Counted from the first letter of the stretch, positions 43,669-52,433 are shown. The stretch is DNA of 64,000 nucleotides from CAJXVY01 sp965660355 (GCA_965660355.1 CBFHZN010000006.1:13279-77278), one strand, 5' to 3'. The notes: a model not told the origin generated them from the letters alone. Made by a program: numbers and translations.

Positions 43669-45429
43669 CTACTCCCATTCTGTTGGAATATTCGCACTCG
43701 GCGTGGTCGATGGCGGAACACGATAATGCCTCAGAACCTGAGACATTATGGACTTAAAAGGTGGCGTAGCGCCAGCTGAGTTGGTTGCACCCTCTGGTTT
43801 ATAAACCATTACTGAAACTACATATTTTGGATCTTCAGCGGGTGCCATGCCAATAAAACTGATGGCAAATTCATCTCCGTAGCCAGAACCATCATCGGCC
43901 TGAATCTGCGCGGTTCCAGTCTTACCAGCCACTCTGTAGCCGGGGACCTGAGCGGTTGAACCAACCCCTCCGCGTTCAACAACTTTTTCCATCATGTCCA
44001 CTGTCACCCTGGCGGTTGACTCATCTAACACCCGATTGGATTGTTGATTTGGCTGCATTGTGCTCTCGCCATCACGTGTGCAAGATTCGACCAGAACTGG
44101 ATCTAGATACACCCCGTCATTCGCTAAAGCCTGATAGGAATAGGCCATCTGAATTGGAGTGACCGCTAGACCTTGGCCAAACAGAGTAGTCAGGTTGGTC
44201 ATACCGTCCCATTCATCTGCAGGCCTCAAAAGACCTGAGCTTTCACCTTCAAAATTAATCGCACTTTGGTCACCAAAGCCAAAATCAAGCAGGTAGTCAT
44301 ATCTGATATTGCGGTCAATCTCTCCGGCAAGTTTGGTGATTCCAACATTGCTGGAAATAGTCAGAATGCCAGCGGGGGTTAGTTTTCGGGGATCGTGATT
44401 GAAGCTGTCGTCAATGGTGTCACCCCAGGGAAGACTAATACTGTCCTCAGCAATAATCTGGGTATATGCGTTTGCATTCTGGGTGTCCACGGCGATCGAG
44501 GTGGTAATCGCTTTCATGGTTGATCCAGGCTCATATGAATTTTGAAAAATCTTTGATTGTCTGTGCTCGGATGGAGTAAGTGATGGGTCATTGGGGTCCA
44601 CCGATGGTGCCTCTGCCGCCACTAACAGTCTGCCAGTTTCAACTTCAACCACTAACCCAACCGCATATTCGGCATTCTGCGACTGAACTGCATCCGCAAG
44701 CACCTGCTGGGTGAAATACTGCAAGTCAGAATCAATTGTTAGTTGCAGGTCTCCTCCCTCAACTGGTGGCTTGATTGTCTGCGCACTTGAGGGGATTTTC
44801 ATTCCCTGGGCGCTTCGCTCAAATGTCTCTTGACCATCAACACCCGCCAAACAGGTGTTGTACTGCCTTTCCAATCCGGCTAGCGGGTAACCATCGACAT
44901 CAACAAAGCCAACAAGGTTTCCAGCCACCGCTCCACTTGGATAAAGCCTGTAAGAAATCTCATCCACAAAAATCCAGGGGATGTCCAAGGTTTCAACTTG
45001 CTGAAAAACCGATGCGTTTACTCTTTTTTTGAGGTTGGCGTAATTTCCCTCACCGCTTAGAGCTTGAAAAACCTCGTTTACATCCATGTCCAAAATCACT
45101 GCAAGTTCCTGGGCAATCTCACCGACTGTCAGTTCAATCCGAACACCCTCTACATCTCGAAAAACAGGTCCAACCATATTCGGCGCCACGTTTATGTCAT
45201 AGCGATATATGGTTCTTGCCAACACCTCTCCGTTTGCATCGAGAATCGAACCTCGTTGGCTCTCTATGGTTCGCTGCACCTCTCTTTTGGCATCACTTAT
45301 TTCGTTGATGTCATCAGCCAGCACAACCTGAAATTCGACCAGCCTAAAACCAACAATTCCTAAGACAGCAGATAGCAGCAAAGCGATTATTCGAAGGCGA
45401 TTTCTGGGTTGAGCATCATGTGCACCCAT
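43669..45429 (-). CDS. ftsI: division-specific penicillin-binding protein FtsI (PBP class B)
   Basis: Septal transpeptidase partner of FtsW, 586 aa. Short cytoplasmic N-terminus and one membrane helix (about 10-30), a dimerisation domain (QRGSILDANGEVLART), then the transpeptidase domain with the three catalytic motifs: SxxK in EPGSTMKAI, SxN in TISSNVGITK and KTG in VAGKTGTAQ. No PASTA domains. A Pro/Thr-rich end (PPSTTPSANIP). It begins 21 bp after the ftsL-like gene. Confidence 0.95.
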   Translation of the reverse strand: MGAHDAQPRNRLRIIALLLSAVLGIVGFRLVEFQVVLADDINEISDAKREVQRTIESQRGSILDANGEVLARTIYRYDINVAPNMVGPVFRDVEGVRIELTVGEIAQELAVILDMDVNEVFQALSGEGNYANLKKRVNASVFQQVETLDIPWIFVDEISYRLYPSGAVAGNLVGFVDVDGYPLAGLERQYNTCLAGVDGQETFERSAQGMKIPSSAQTIKPPVEGGDLQLTIDSDLQYFTQQVLADAVQSQNAEYAVGLVVEVETGRLLVAAEAPSVDPNDPSLTPSEHRQSKIFQNSYEPGSTMKAITTSIAVDTQNANAYTQIIAEDSISLPWGDTIDDSFNHDPRKLTPAGILTISSNVGITKLAGEIDRNIRYDYLLDFGFGDQSAINFEGESSGLLRPADEWDGMTNLTTLFGQGLAVTPIQMAYSYQALANDGVYLDPVLVESCTRDGESTMQPNQQSNRVLDESTARVTVDMMEKVVERGGVGSTAQVPGYRVAGKTGTAQIQADDGSGYGDEFAISFIGMAPAEDPKYVVSVMVYKPEGATNSAGATPPFKSIMSQVLRHYRVPPSTTPSANIPTEWE

Positions 45430-45450
45430 ATCCGCCCCTTCGACAATTGA

Positions 45451-45963
45451 CTAACGTGTTGGCGATGCGGGAATCATCGCCGATGACAAAATTACTTCTC
45501 CGCCTACAATTTCCGCAGTTGCCACACCCACGCTTGGGTTTTGGACCAGCGTAGAAAGGTCCGTGGTGGTGCTCATTGCAGTGTTTGAGATGAGGTTTCC
45601 ACTTACTCTGAGTTTTTCCTCGCTGATGGCTGGCTGTGGCTCTCCGTATACTCGATCGCTCTCAAGATTCAAAAAAACAGGGTTGGCATTTGAGACCATT
45701 CCCAGCTGCTTTGCCGCCTCAGCCAGGTTTTGCTGAGAGGCAAGCGAATCTACCTCCTCGCTGAGAATTTGAACATCTGTGTTTAGCTGCTCCGATTCGT
45801 TTTTCAAATCACGAAGTTGATGGGCACCACCAGCTAACGCATTGGAGAGCATCAACTGCAAAACCAACACGGCAGCCAATCCAACAGTTGGAATCAAAAC
45901 CAGCATTGCTTTAGGTCTTAGCGCCCTGGCCTCACCCTTGTTCAGAAATGCAAACTTGCTCAT
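45451..45963 (-). CDS. ftsL: FtsL-like septum protein
   Basis: By position (rsmH-X-ftsI) and layout this is the FtsL of the divisome: short basic N-terminus, one membrane helix (about 19-42), a coiled coil (about 50-85, HQLRDLKNESEQLNTDVQIL) and the typical LAEAAKQLGM end of the conserved core. Unlike short FtsL proteins it carries about 75 further residues, Ser/Thr/Val-rich, to a total of 170 aa. Sequence conservation in this family is poor, so the name rests mainly on synteny. ATGA overlap with rsmH. Confidence 0.75.
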   Translation of the reverse strand: MSKFAFLNKGEARALRPKAMLVLIPTVGLAAVLVLQLMLSNALAGGAHQLRDLKNESEQLNTDVQILSEEVDSLASQQNLAEAAKQLGMVSNANPVFLNLESDRVYGEPQPAISEEKLRVSGNLISNTAMSTTTDLSTLVQNPSVGVATAEIVGGEVILSSAMIPASPTR

Positions 45964-46886
45964 TTTGCCCCCAATTTCTCGGCGGCTCTTAGTCTCGCTG
46001 AGGCACTTCGGGGATTGATTTCTAATTCTTCCTCGGATGCTCGGACAACACCTCGAGTGAGCATTTTCAAGATTGGTTTGTGCTCCTCCAGCTCAACCGG
46101 CAAGCCAACCGGAGCGGATGAACTGGATGCTTTTTGCATCGCTTTTTTGACAATAATGTCCTCTAATGAGTGATAGCTGATTACCACCAGTCGACCCTCT
46201 GGGTTCAGAGCAGCAATCGCCTCAGGAACAAAGTTTTCCAGGATTTCGATTTCATTATTCACAGCGATTCTCAAGGCCTGATAGGTGCGTTTAGCGGGGT
46301 GGCCTTTGTGTGGCTTTGGAACGACAGCTGAAATCACGTCATTTAGCTCATGGCTGGATTCGAAGTGCTTTCCAGCGATGTGCTTTGCAATCAGCCTTGC
46401 AAATTTTTCCTCACCATAGGTTTTTATGATGTATGCCAATTCGCCGACCGTCGTTTTCTCAATTAGTTCAGCTGCAGTCATTCCCTCCGTTGGATCCATT
46501 CGCATATCCAGTGGGGCATCCTGTGAGTAGCTAAAACCGCGCTCAGGGAAATCTAACTGCATAGAGGAGACACCCAAATCGCCCAAAACGGCATCGACGC
46601 TTTTCACGTTGGCTTCAGCCATAGCCTCAGCAATCTGATCGTAGGTTCCTTTGAAAGCAATGAATCGCTCACCGAATGATGCAAGCCTCTGCTGTGATTT
46701 TGAAAGTGCGTCGCTGTCGCGGTCGATACCGATAACTTTGAGCTCTGGGTTTCGCTCGAGCATGGCTTCAGTGTGACCACCCAAGCCCAAGGTTGCGTCC
46801 AAGGCAACTTTTTGACCAGACTCAACGTTCAGAAGTTTTAGAGATTCCTCTAGCAGAACTGGCTTGTGAAGATTTGTTTGGTTCAT
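45960..46886 (-). CDS. rsmH: 16S rRNA (cytosine1402-N4)-methyltransferase
   Basis: SAM-dependent methyltransferase modifying C1402 in the ribosomal P site. About 308 aa. It begins at the conserved HKPVLLEESL, followed by ALDATLGLGGHTEAML, VIGIDRDSDAL, VDAVLGDLGVSSMQLD, GFSYSQDAPLDMRMD and, near the end, VISYHSLEDIIVK. I use the ATG at 46886, just before the conserved start; the frame continues 57 bp upstream without homology-like sequence. Second gene of the dcw run, 100 bp from mraZ. Confidence 0.94.
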   Translation of the reverse strand: MNQTNLHKPVLLEESLKLLNVESGQKVALDATLGLGGHTEAMLERNPELKVIGIDRDSDALSKSQQRLASFGERFIAFKGTYDQIAEAMAEANVKSVDAVLGDLGVSSMQLDFPERGFSYSQDAPLDMRMDPTEGMTAAELIEKTTVGELAYIIKTYGEEKFARLIAKHIAGKHFESSHELNDVISAVVPKPHKGHPAKRTYQALRIAVNNEIEILENFVPEAIAALNPEGRLVVISYHSLEDIIVKKAMQKASSSSAPVGLPVELEEHKPILKMLTRGVVRASEEELEINPRSASARLRAAEKLGAK

Positions 46887-46986
46887 AACATCTCGGTGGT
46901 CCTGGCCCGCATCCCGAGCCCTGTCCGATTCGGTTTCTGACAAAGGGGAAGATTGTCAGCGAATCGGCAAGAGCTTGCAATGCGAG

Positions 46987-47418
46987 CTAGAACAGCCCCG
47001 GAATCACCTCCTCCGAAATATCAGAGAAGGATTGCTCGTTATTTTCTAAATACTGGTTCCAGGTCGCTGAATCCCAAATTTCGGCCCTGTTGCCAACACC
47101 GATCATCACCAGCTCTCTGTTTAGCCCGGCATAATCCCGAAGGCCTGCAGGGATGGTCACTCTTCCCTGCTTATCAGGAATTTCATCGCTTGCACCACTT
47201 AGAAATACGCGGAGGTAGTCGCGACCACTGGAGCTGGTCATTGGAGCCTGCTTGATTTTCTCGTGGACTTCTTGAAACTCCCCGGCGCTAAAAACATAAA
47301 GACAGCGGTCTTGGCCACGGGTAACCACTAATCCAGAGGCAAACTCATCTCGGAAACGGGAAGGAAGGATAACTCGACCTTTGTCGTCAAGCTTTGGCGT
47401 GTGCGTGCCCAGCAACAT
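46987..47418 (-). CDS. mraZ: MraZ, DNA-binding regulator of the dcw cluster
   Basis: AbrB-fold protein that forms rings and represses the mra/dcw promoter by binding tandem boxes. 143 aa with two SpoVT/AbrB-like repeats: GTHTPKLDDKGRVILPSRFRD and the second around DKQGRVTIPAGLRDYAGL. First gene of the cell-wall/division run. A GGAGG site precedes the ATG and tandem GTGGAG repeats lie 22 bases upstream of it. Confidence 0.96.
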   Translation of the reverse strand: MLLGTHTPKLDDKGRVILPSRFRDEFASGLVVTRGQDRCLYVFSAGEFQEVHEKIKQAPMTSSSGRDYLRVFLSGASDEIPDKQGRVTIPAGLRDYAGLNRELVMIGVGNRAEIWDSATWNQYLENNEQSFSDISEEVIPGLF

Positions 47419-47439
47419 GGTTGCCTCCTTCCCCTATAT

Positions 47440-47466
47440 CTCCACTTTACTCCACTTTCCTCCAAA
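47440..47466 (-). promoter_or_regulatory. tandem MraZ boxes upstream of mraZ
   Basis: On the minus strand TAAAGTGGAG and GAAAGTGGAG lie in perfect 10-bp phase (47449-47440 and 47459-47450), with a third degenerate copy ending in GGAG at 47463-47460. AAAGTGG-type repeats spaced one helical turn apart are the known MraZ operator in other bacteria. A TTGTTT-N17-TATTTT promoter candidate (47492-47464) would place the boxes right at the transcription start. Autorepression is inferred. Confidence 0.65.
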
Positions 47467-47523
47467 ATATGTCAAATAGCAACATAAAACAAGAAAATTT
47501 CTCCAAAATTTTGGGCATAAAAA

Positions 47524-47545
47524 AAGAGGCCCCGAAGGGCCTCTT
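47524..47545 (-). terminator. Rho-independent terminator after the DUF3040 gene
   Basis: A 9-bp stem AAGAGGCCC / GGGCCTCTT with a 4-base loop, followed on the minus strand by a run of T. It separates the DUF3040 gene from the mraZ promoter. Confidence 0.92.
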
Positions 47546-47559
47546 GGTTTCACTTCTAT

Positions 47560-47901
47560 TTATTCGCCGAAGCGCTTATTCCATCGATCCTCAAAAAATC
47601 TTCCGGATGAACCGCCCTCACCTCCGGGCAGATTGGGAAGCTTCAAGTTGCTGCTAATCAAAACCACACCTATGAACATCACAGCAAATGCTGCGATGCC
47701 GAAATATGCAACCTGCAGTGCTACTGCAAAAATCAACATGCCTAGGCCAGCCACTAGGGATAGCACACCCAAAATCAATCTTGTAGAGCTTTTTCTCTCA
47801 GGGTCTTGCTTCTTGACGCGATTGGCAAAACCCTGGTCGGACTCGTATAAGTCCTTTTCCAGTTCCTCAAGCAGTCTCTGCTCGTGTTCGCTTAGTCCCA
47901 T
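47560..47901 (-). CDS. DUF3040 family membrane protein
   Basis: Actinobacterial small membrane protein of unknown function, 113 aa. The start MGLSEHEQRLLEELEKDLYESD is the DUF3040 hallmark, followed by two membrane helices (about 47-90) and a Gly-rich end. The ATG at 47901 has a GAGGAG site; the longer frame from 47937 lacks support. It is divergent from the polyprenyl synthase gene and regularly lies just upstream of mraZ in this phylum. A TACAAT -10 candidate lies at 47929-47924. Confidence 0.9.
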   Translation of the reverse strand: MGLSEHEQRLLEELEKDLYESDQGFANRVKKQDPERKSSTRLILGVLSLVAGLGMLIFAVALQVAYFGIAAFAVMFIGVVLISSNLKLPNLPGGEGGSSGRFFEDRWNKRFGE

Positions 47902-47938
47902 AAAATTCTCCTCATGCTCTGTAATTGTAAACAGCAAA

Positions 47939-47957
47939 GGATGGCTAGGCTATCCCT
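47939..47957 (+). promoter_or_regulatory. probable -10 element and inverted repeat before the polyprenyl synthase gene
   Basis: TAGGCT (47946-47951) lies six bases before the GTG at 47958, the leaderless arrangement. The same bases form an imperfect inverted repeat, GGATGGC TAG GCTATCC (47939-47955, six of seven pairs), where a Shine-Dalgarno sequence would otherwise be. The repeat may be chance or a regulator site. Confidence 0.4.
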
Positions 47958-49064
47958 GTGAGTGAAAGAAATTCTCTTCTCGAGCTAATTCAGCAGGAAA
48001 TTGACAGTTTTTGTGATGAAAAACGTCAGCAACTATCTGAAATATCCGAAGACCTAACCCCCATAATCGACTACACCCAAGAGTTATTGCAAGGCGGCAA
48101 AAGATTCAGGGCGTTGTTTGCCTATTGGGCATGGGCAGCTTCAGTTCCAGCTGGTAGCAAATCAGCGGAATTGATAGAGCAGGCTGATGGGATTGTTGGT
48201 ATTGCCAGTGCGCTGGAGGTTTTCCACGCGGCTGCTCTGGTTCACGATGATTTGATGGATCAATCTGACACCCGAAGAGGTAAACCTGCAATCCATAAGC
48301 GTTTTGAAAACATGCATACTGAAAAAGGTTTTCTTGGTGAGGCAGAAAGATTCGGACAATCTGGATCTGTATTGGTTGGGGATTTGATGCTCAACTGGTC
48401 AAGCGAGGTTTTTGGTTCGGCTGTTACAAGTGCACCAACAACTGAGATCGAGTCATCTTGCAGAAACGAATTCTCCAAAATGAGATTCGAGGTCATGGCA
48501 GGACAGTACCTGGATGTCTTAGAGGAAAATGCTGCTCCACTTCGCTCTCTGGCGGATGCTGTCACCATGGCAGAAAAAGTAATGCTTTATAAAACCGCAA
48601 AGTATTCACTTGAGGCACCACTTCTAATTGGTGCGAGCTTCGCAGGTGCAGATGAACAGACCCTCAGAGGCTTATCAAATTTTGGAATCCCCTTGGGCTT
48701 AGCTTTTCAGATAAGGGATGACATCTTGGGAGTTTTTGGTGACCCAGAGGTCACCGGAAAGCCTGCGGGAGATGATTTACGCGAGGGCAAAAGAACAGTG
48801 TTGGTTGCACTCACCATTCAAAACAGCTCTCCTTCGATTGCCAAAATTTTCAATGATCTGCTGAGCGAGCGTGACCTGGAGGCTGAGCAAATTGAATTTA
48901 TGCAGCAAACCATTCGGGATTCGGGAGCCCTGGAGAAAACCGAGCGGATGATGCAGGAATACGGTGACAGGGCATTGGATGTTTTGGAAAGCCTTGAATT
49001 AGAGCCAGTTGCAAAAAACAAACTTCGCGAATTAGCTGAGAGAGTTATTAGTCGCTCTAACTAA
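47958..49064 (+). CDS. polyprenyl (isoprenoid) diphosphate synthase
   Basis: Trans-isoprenyl diphosphate synthase condensing IPP onto allylic diphosphates, 368 aa. First Asp-rich motif in VHDDLMDQSDTRRG and second in FQIRDDILGVFGDPE; LQGGKRFRALFAYWA is the upstream signature. Product length (geranylgeranyl, or longer for menaquinone) cannot be read safely. Position next to an Rv2175c-like gene and class II aroG matches the mycobacterial idsA2 region. Its stop shares the CTAA tetramer with the next gene. Confidence 0.9.
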   Translation: MSERNSLLELIQQEIDSFCDEKRQQLSEISEDLTPIIDYTQELLQGGKRFRALFAYWAWAASVPAGSKSAELIEQADGIVGIASALEVFHAAALVHDDLMDQSDTRRGKPAIHKRFENMHTEKGFLGEAERFGQSGSVLVGDLMLNWSSEVFGSAVTSAPTTEIESSCRNEFSKMRFEVMAGQYLDVLEENAAPLRSLADAVTMAEKVMLYKTAKYSLEAPLLIGASFAGADEQTLRGLSNFGIPLGLAFQIRDDILGVFGDPEVTGKPAGDDLREGKRTVLVALTIQNSSPSIAKIFNDLLSERDLEAEQIEFMQQTIRDSGALEKTERMMQEYGDRALDVLESLELEPVAKNKLRELAERVISRSN

Positions 49065-49402
49065 ATTGCTAGCGCCTGAGCGAGTCTTCGGACTGCACTT
49101 TTTCTGCCTCTGACCAGAGACTGGATTGGACTTTCATCCAGTTCCTCTTGGAATTCAAACAACCACTCGGCTGCCTGTTCCGAATTGAACCCGGCGTCTT
49201 CTAAAACAATCAGAGTCCCCCGAATGCTGGCTAAAGGTTCTCCTTCAATGATTATCTCCGAGGGTATTTTCGGTTCTTTATCGATGCGAACACTGAAAAG
49301 AAACTTATCTTCAACCAGCCTCGCGACTTTCCCTTTGGAAACACCCAACAATTGGGCGGCCTCTTCGTAACTAAGCCAGTTCTCTACAGATTCAAATCCC
49401 AC
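49061..49402 (-). CDS. Rv2175c-like helix-turn-helix DNA-binding protein
   Basis: A 113-aa protein resembling mycobacterial Rv2175c: N-terminal winged helix (NWLSYEEAAQLLGVSKGKVARLVED) and a C-terminal domain with RGTLIVLEDAGFNSEQAAEWLF and GRKSAVRRLAQAL. In Mycobacterium tuberculosis the protein is phosphorylated by the neighbouring kinase PknL on an N-terminal Thr. Here no kinase gene is adjacent and no Thr occurs in the N-terminal segment. The GTG start has no Shine-Dalgarno sequence. DNA targets are unknown. Confidence 0.8.
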   Translation of the reverse strand: MGFESVENWLSYEEAAQLLGVSKGKVARLVEDKFLFSVRIDKEPKIPSEIIIEGEPLASIRGTLIVLEDAGFNSEQAAEWLFEFQEELDESPIQSLVRGRKSAVRRLAQALAI

Positions 49403-49427
49403 ACCATTAGCATGCCACAGCTTTTGA

Positions 49428-50768
49428 CTACCTTTTGAAATTAACTAATTCCTCAGCAACTAAGAAGGCCATTTCCAAGCTTTGCTTGTGATTCAATCTG
49501 GGATCAACGACTGTCTCGTAGCGCTGTTCTAAATCAGCCTCATCAATGTCATCACTTCCACCTAAGCACTCTGTGACATCATCCCCAGTGAGTTCGACAT
49601 GCAATCCTCCAGGGTGAACACCCAGTGCTCGACAGACTTCGAAAAAGCCCTTCACCTCTTCCATCACATCTTCGAATCTTCTTGATTTATAGCCGTTTGC
49701 GGTTGTGATTCCATTTCCGTGCATTGGGTCTGTAATCCAAAGTGGCAATGCATCCACCTCGTTGGTGGCCTCCATGAGCCTTGGAAGCTCATCCCGTATT
49801 TTGGCTGCTCCCATGCGTGAAATAAAGGTTAGTTTTCCAGGTTCTCTATTGGGGTCCAATTTATCTATCAGCTGCAACACTTCATCTCTGGTTGCAGTTG
49901 GACCAATCTTTACCCCAATTGGGTTTTCAACTTTCGATAAAAATTCCACGTGAGCACCGTCGAGTTGTCTTGTTCGCTCACCTATCCAAATAAAGTGACC
50001 ACTTGTGACATAGGACTTCCCTGTTCGAGAATCCGTCCTGGTCAACGGGCGTTCATAATCAAATAGCAGACCCTCGTGCCCTACAAAGAAATCTGTTGTC
50101 CTTAGCTCTGCACTATCAACTCCGCAAGCCTCCATGAACTTCATCGCTCTGTCGATATCTGATGCGATGTTCTCATAAGCTGCATTTGCGGGGTTGTCCA
50201 TGAACCCCTTATTCCATTCGTGAACTGCCCTCAAATCAGCAAATCCCCCACTGTTGAATGCTCTGATCAAATTCAGTGTTGAAGCTGAGGTGTTATAGGC
50301 CTTCAGCAATCGCTCAGGGTTTGGAATTCTTGACTCTTCGGTGAAATCAAACCCGTTTACTGCATCGCCTCGATAGGCGGGCAGGGTAACCAGCTCTCTA
50401 GTCTCATTGTCATTGCTCCTGGGTTTTGCAAACTGCCCAGCCATTCGACCCATTTTGATAACTGGTAGTGAAGATCCATACATCAACACAACTGCCATCT
50501 GCAAAACTGTTTTGACTCGGTTGCGAATTCGATCCGCAGTTGCATCCACAAACGTCTCAGCACAATCACCGCCCTGCAACAAAAAGGCACGTCCTGCTGC
50601 AGCTTCAGCGATTTTTGATTTGAAGTTATCCACTTCACCTGCAAAAACCAAAGGTGGCATGGATGTGAGGGTGTGCTTCACCCGATCGAGGTGTTCTTGG
50701 TCGGGCCAAGTTGGTTGCTGCTTGGCTTCCAGCTTCTGAAAACTATCCAAATCTTTGGGATCACTCAC
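49428..50768 (-). CDS. aroG: 3-deoxy-7-phosphoheptulonate synthase, class II
   Basis: First step of the shikimate pathway, joining phosphoenolpyruvate and erythrose-4-phosphate. 446 aa, plant/actinobacterial class II type. Signatures: FLLQGGDCAETF, GRMAGQFAKPRS, LPAYRGDAVNG, HFIWIGERTRQLDGAHVE, GVKIGPTATRDEV and LWITDPMHGNGI. It is in the conserved order polyprenyl synthase, Rv2175c-like, aroG, plsC. The GTG start has a GGAG site. Confidence 0.96.
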   Translation of the reverse strand: MSDPKDLDSFQKLEAKQQPTWPDQEHLDRVKHTLTSMPPLVFAGEVDNFKSKIAEAAAGRAFLLQGGDCAETFVDATADRIRNRVKTVLQMAVVLMYGSSLPVIKMGRMAGQFAKPRSNDNETRELVTLPAYRGDAVNGFDFTEESRIPNPERLLKAYNTSASTLNLIRAFNSGGFADLRAVHEWNKGFMDNPANAAYENIASDIDRAMKFMEACGVDSAELRTTDFFVGHEGLLFDYERPLTRTDSRTGKSYVTSGHFIWIGERTRQLDGAHVEFLSKVENPIGVKIGPTATRDEVLQLIDKLDPNREPGKLTFISRMGAAKIRDELPRLMEATNEVDALPLWITDPMHGNGITTANGYKSRRFEDVMEEVKGFFEVCRALGVHPGGLHVELTGDDVTECLGGSDDIDEADLEQRYETVVDPRLNHKQSLEMAFLVAEELVNFKR

Positions 50769-50776
50769 TTTGACTC

Positions 50777-51457
50777 CTACCTATTCCCCTGGCTTCGCTT
50801 GCTGGTGGCGTAGACATCTTCATAGCGCTGGCCACCCAGATACTTCATTTCATAAACAATCTTGTCGGTCATCGACCTAAGAACCGCTCGCTCGCCTTCC
50901 ATGCCGGCGAAGCGATTGAAATCCAAAGCTTCCCCGTAGACTACCCCGACTCTTCTAACTCTGGGAGTGGTCTGACCAATGCGTTGAACTTTCTGAGTGT
51001 CAATCATGGCAACCGGAACTACCGGCACCTGAGCCTCTAAAACCATGCGGGCTATACCGGTTCGGCCTCGATAGAGCGTGCCATCAGGAGAACGGGTTCC
51101 CTCTGGATAAATTCCAAGCAATAGGTCTTTGGCCAAAATTGACAAGCCGGTATTCAGGCTGGCCTCACTAGCTTTGCCACCACTTCGGTCAATTGGAATT
51201 TGACCGGTTGCCTTGAAAAACCATTTGGTGAAAAATCCCTTCAGTCCCTTGCCGGTGAAGTAATCGCTTTTTGCCAAAAAAGTGACCGGTCTGGAACATT
51301 TCAGAGGCAAAAAGATACTGTCTGAAAATGACAAGTGGTTGCTCGCCAGAATTGCGCCACCTGATTTAGGCACGTTTTCAGAACCGGTGGACCATGGTCT
51401 AAACAAAACATGCAGGATTGGACCAATTATGAAGGTTTTCAAAAACAGGTAGGTCAT
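50777..51457 (-). CDS. 1-acyl-sn-glycerol-3-phosphate acyltransferase (PlsC family)
   Basis: Phospholipid-synthesis acyltransferase, 226 aa. The HX4D motif is in ASNHLSFSDSIFLP, the substrate-binding FKATGQIPIDRSGG and YPEGTRSPDGTLYRGRTG (EGTR motif), and VPVVPVAMI further on. One N-terminal membrane segment. It starts 4 bp after the ROK kinase and ends 8 bp before aroG, so the three form one transcription unit. Confidence 0.91.
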   Translation of the reverse strand: MTYLFLKTFIIGPILHVLFRPWSTGSENVPKSGGAILASNHLSFSDSIFLPLKCSRPVTFLAKSDYFTGKGLKGFFTKWFFKATGQIPIDRSGGKASEASLNTGLSILAKDLLLGIYPEGTRSPDGTLYRGRTGIARMVLEAQVPVVPVAMIDTQKVQRIGQTTPRVRRVGVVYGEALDFNRFAGMEGERAVLRSMTDKIVYEMKYLGGQRYEDVYATSKRSQGNR

Positions 51458-51461
51458 CGCT

Positions 51462-52421
51462 CTAGGATTCCGTCCTTGCTAAATCTGCTGCACCAATAAT
51501 GCCCGCATCGTTTCCAAGTTTAGCTGCGATTACCTCTAGCTCGGGTCGGTAACCCTTGGCGGGCAAATTGTTGAGATAGCTGTGGTAAATCGGTTCAGTG
51601 AGCTTTTCCCCGGCAATACTGACGCCACCACCAATAACACAAACCTCGGGATCTAAAACTGCAACAATGCTGGCAAGCCCCTGACCCAGATAATCTCCAA
51701 GTTCTCGCAAAAGACTCAAAGCTCCGACATCGCCCTCAGTTATGGCTTGGGAAACCTCTGCTCCGGTGAGAATTCCATTCTCACTCGCCAGTTCTCTCAG
51801 GCGACGGCCAGCGGGTCCATCACTGGTGGCTAATTTCCTGGCGGCCTTCAAAAAGGCCGTTCCCGAACCGTATTGCTCCAAGCAACCACGTTGCCCGCAA
51901 CCGCATTGCCTTCCGCCATTGATAAGCCTTATGTGACCAAGTTCGCCACCTATTCCAAAACCACCATGGATTAGCCTGCCATCATCAATGATTGCTCCCC
52001 CAACGCCAGTTCCAATGGTCAGCATCACCATTGATTTTGAGTGCTTTGCACTTCCGAATCTAAACTCAGCCCAGGCGGCGGCATTGGCATCGTTTTCTAA
52101 CGAAACCGGGAGATCGACCTGTTCTTGAACCCTGGTCTTCAAAGGCTCATGGCGCCACTGAAGATTGGGGCTGTAGAGAATCTCATTGCGCTTTGAATCG
52201 ATAAACCCGGCGGCGGCAATGCCCACGGCGTCGACTTCATTTCCCTCTGCAAGCCGGTTTACCAGCTCAACGACAGTGTTGGTCATTAACGCAGGATCGC
52301 TCGCAGGGGATGGAACTTTTATAACCTGAGAGACTTCTCCATCGGGTGAGACGAGGCCGGCGGCAATTTTGGTGCCACCGATATCAATACCGATTGATTG
52401 CAAGCTATCTCCAGATTCCAA
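51462..52421 (-). CDS. ROK-family sugar kinase (probable glucokinase)
   Basis: ROK kinase of 319 aa. N-terminal phosphate site GIDIGGTKIAAGLV, substrate/catalytic DLPVSLENDANAAAWAEF, GTGVGGAIID, and the zinc-binding CGCGQRGCLEQYGSG. The spacing and C-terminal VCVIGGGVSIAGEKL fit actinobacterial glucokinases. TTG start with TAAACT six bases upstream, suggesting a leaderless mRNA. First gene of ROK-plsC-aroG and divergent from the acyl-CoA ligase. Confidence 0.88.
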   Translation of the reverse strand: MESGDSLQSIGIDIGGTKIAAGLVSPDGEVSQVIKVPSPASDPALMTNTVVELVNRLAEGNEVDAVGIAAAGFIDSKRNEILYSPNLQWRHEPLKTRVQEQVDLPVSLENDANAAAWAEFRFGSAKHSKSMVMLTIGTGVGGAIIDDGRLIHGGFGIGGELGHIRLINGGRQCGCGQRGCLEQYGSGTAFLKAARKLATSDGPAGRRLRELASENGILTGAEVSQAITEGDVGALSLLRELGDYLGQGLASIVAVLDPEVCVIGGGVSIAGEKLTEPIYHSYLNNLPAKGYRPELEVIAAKLGNDAGIIGAADLARTES

Positions 52422-52433
52422 ACTAATAGTTTA
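52422..52433 (-). promoter_or_regulatory. probable -10 element of a leaderless ROK kinase operon
   Basis: Minus-strand TAAACT (52433-52428) precedes the TTG start at 52421 by exactly six bases; no Shine-Dalgarno sequence is present. Confidence 0.4.

Noticed and set aside
46887..46943. N-terminal extension of RsmH
   Set aside because: The family begins at HKPVLLEE right after the ATG at 46886, and the extra residues are not protein-like for this family.
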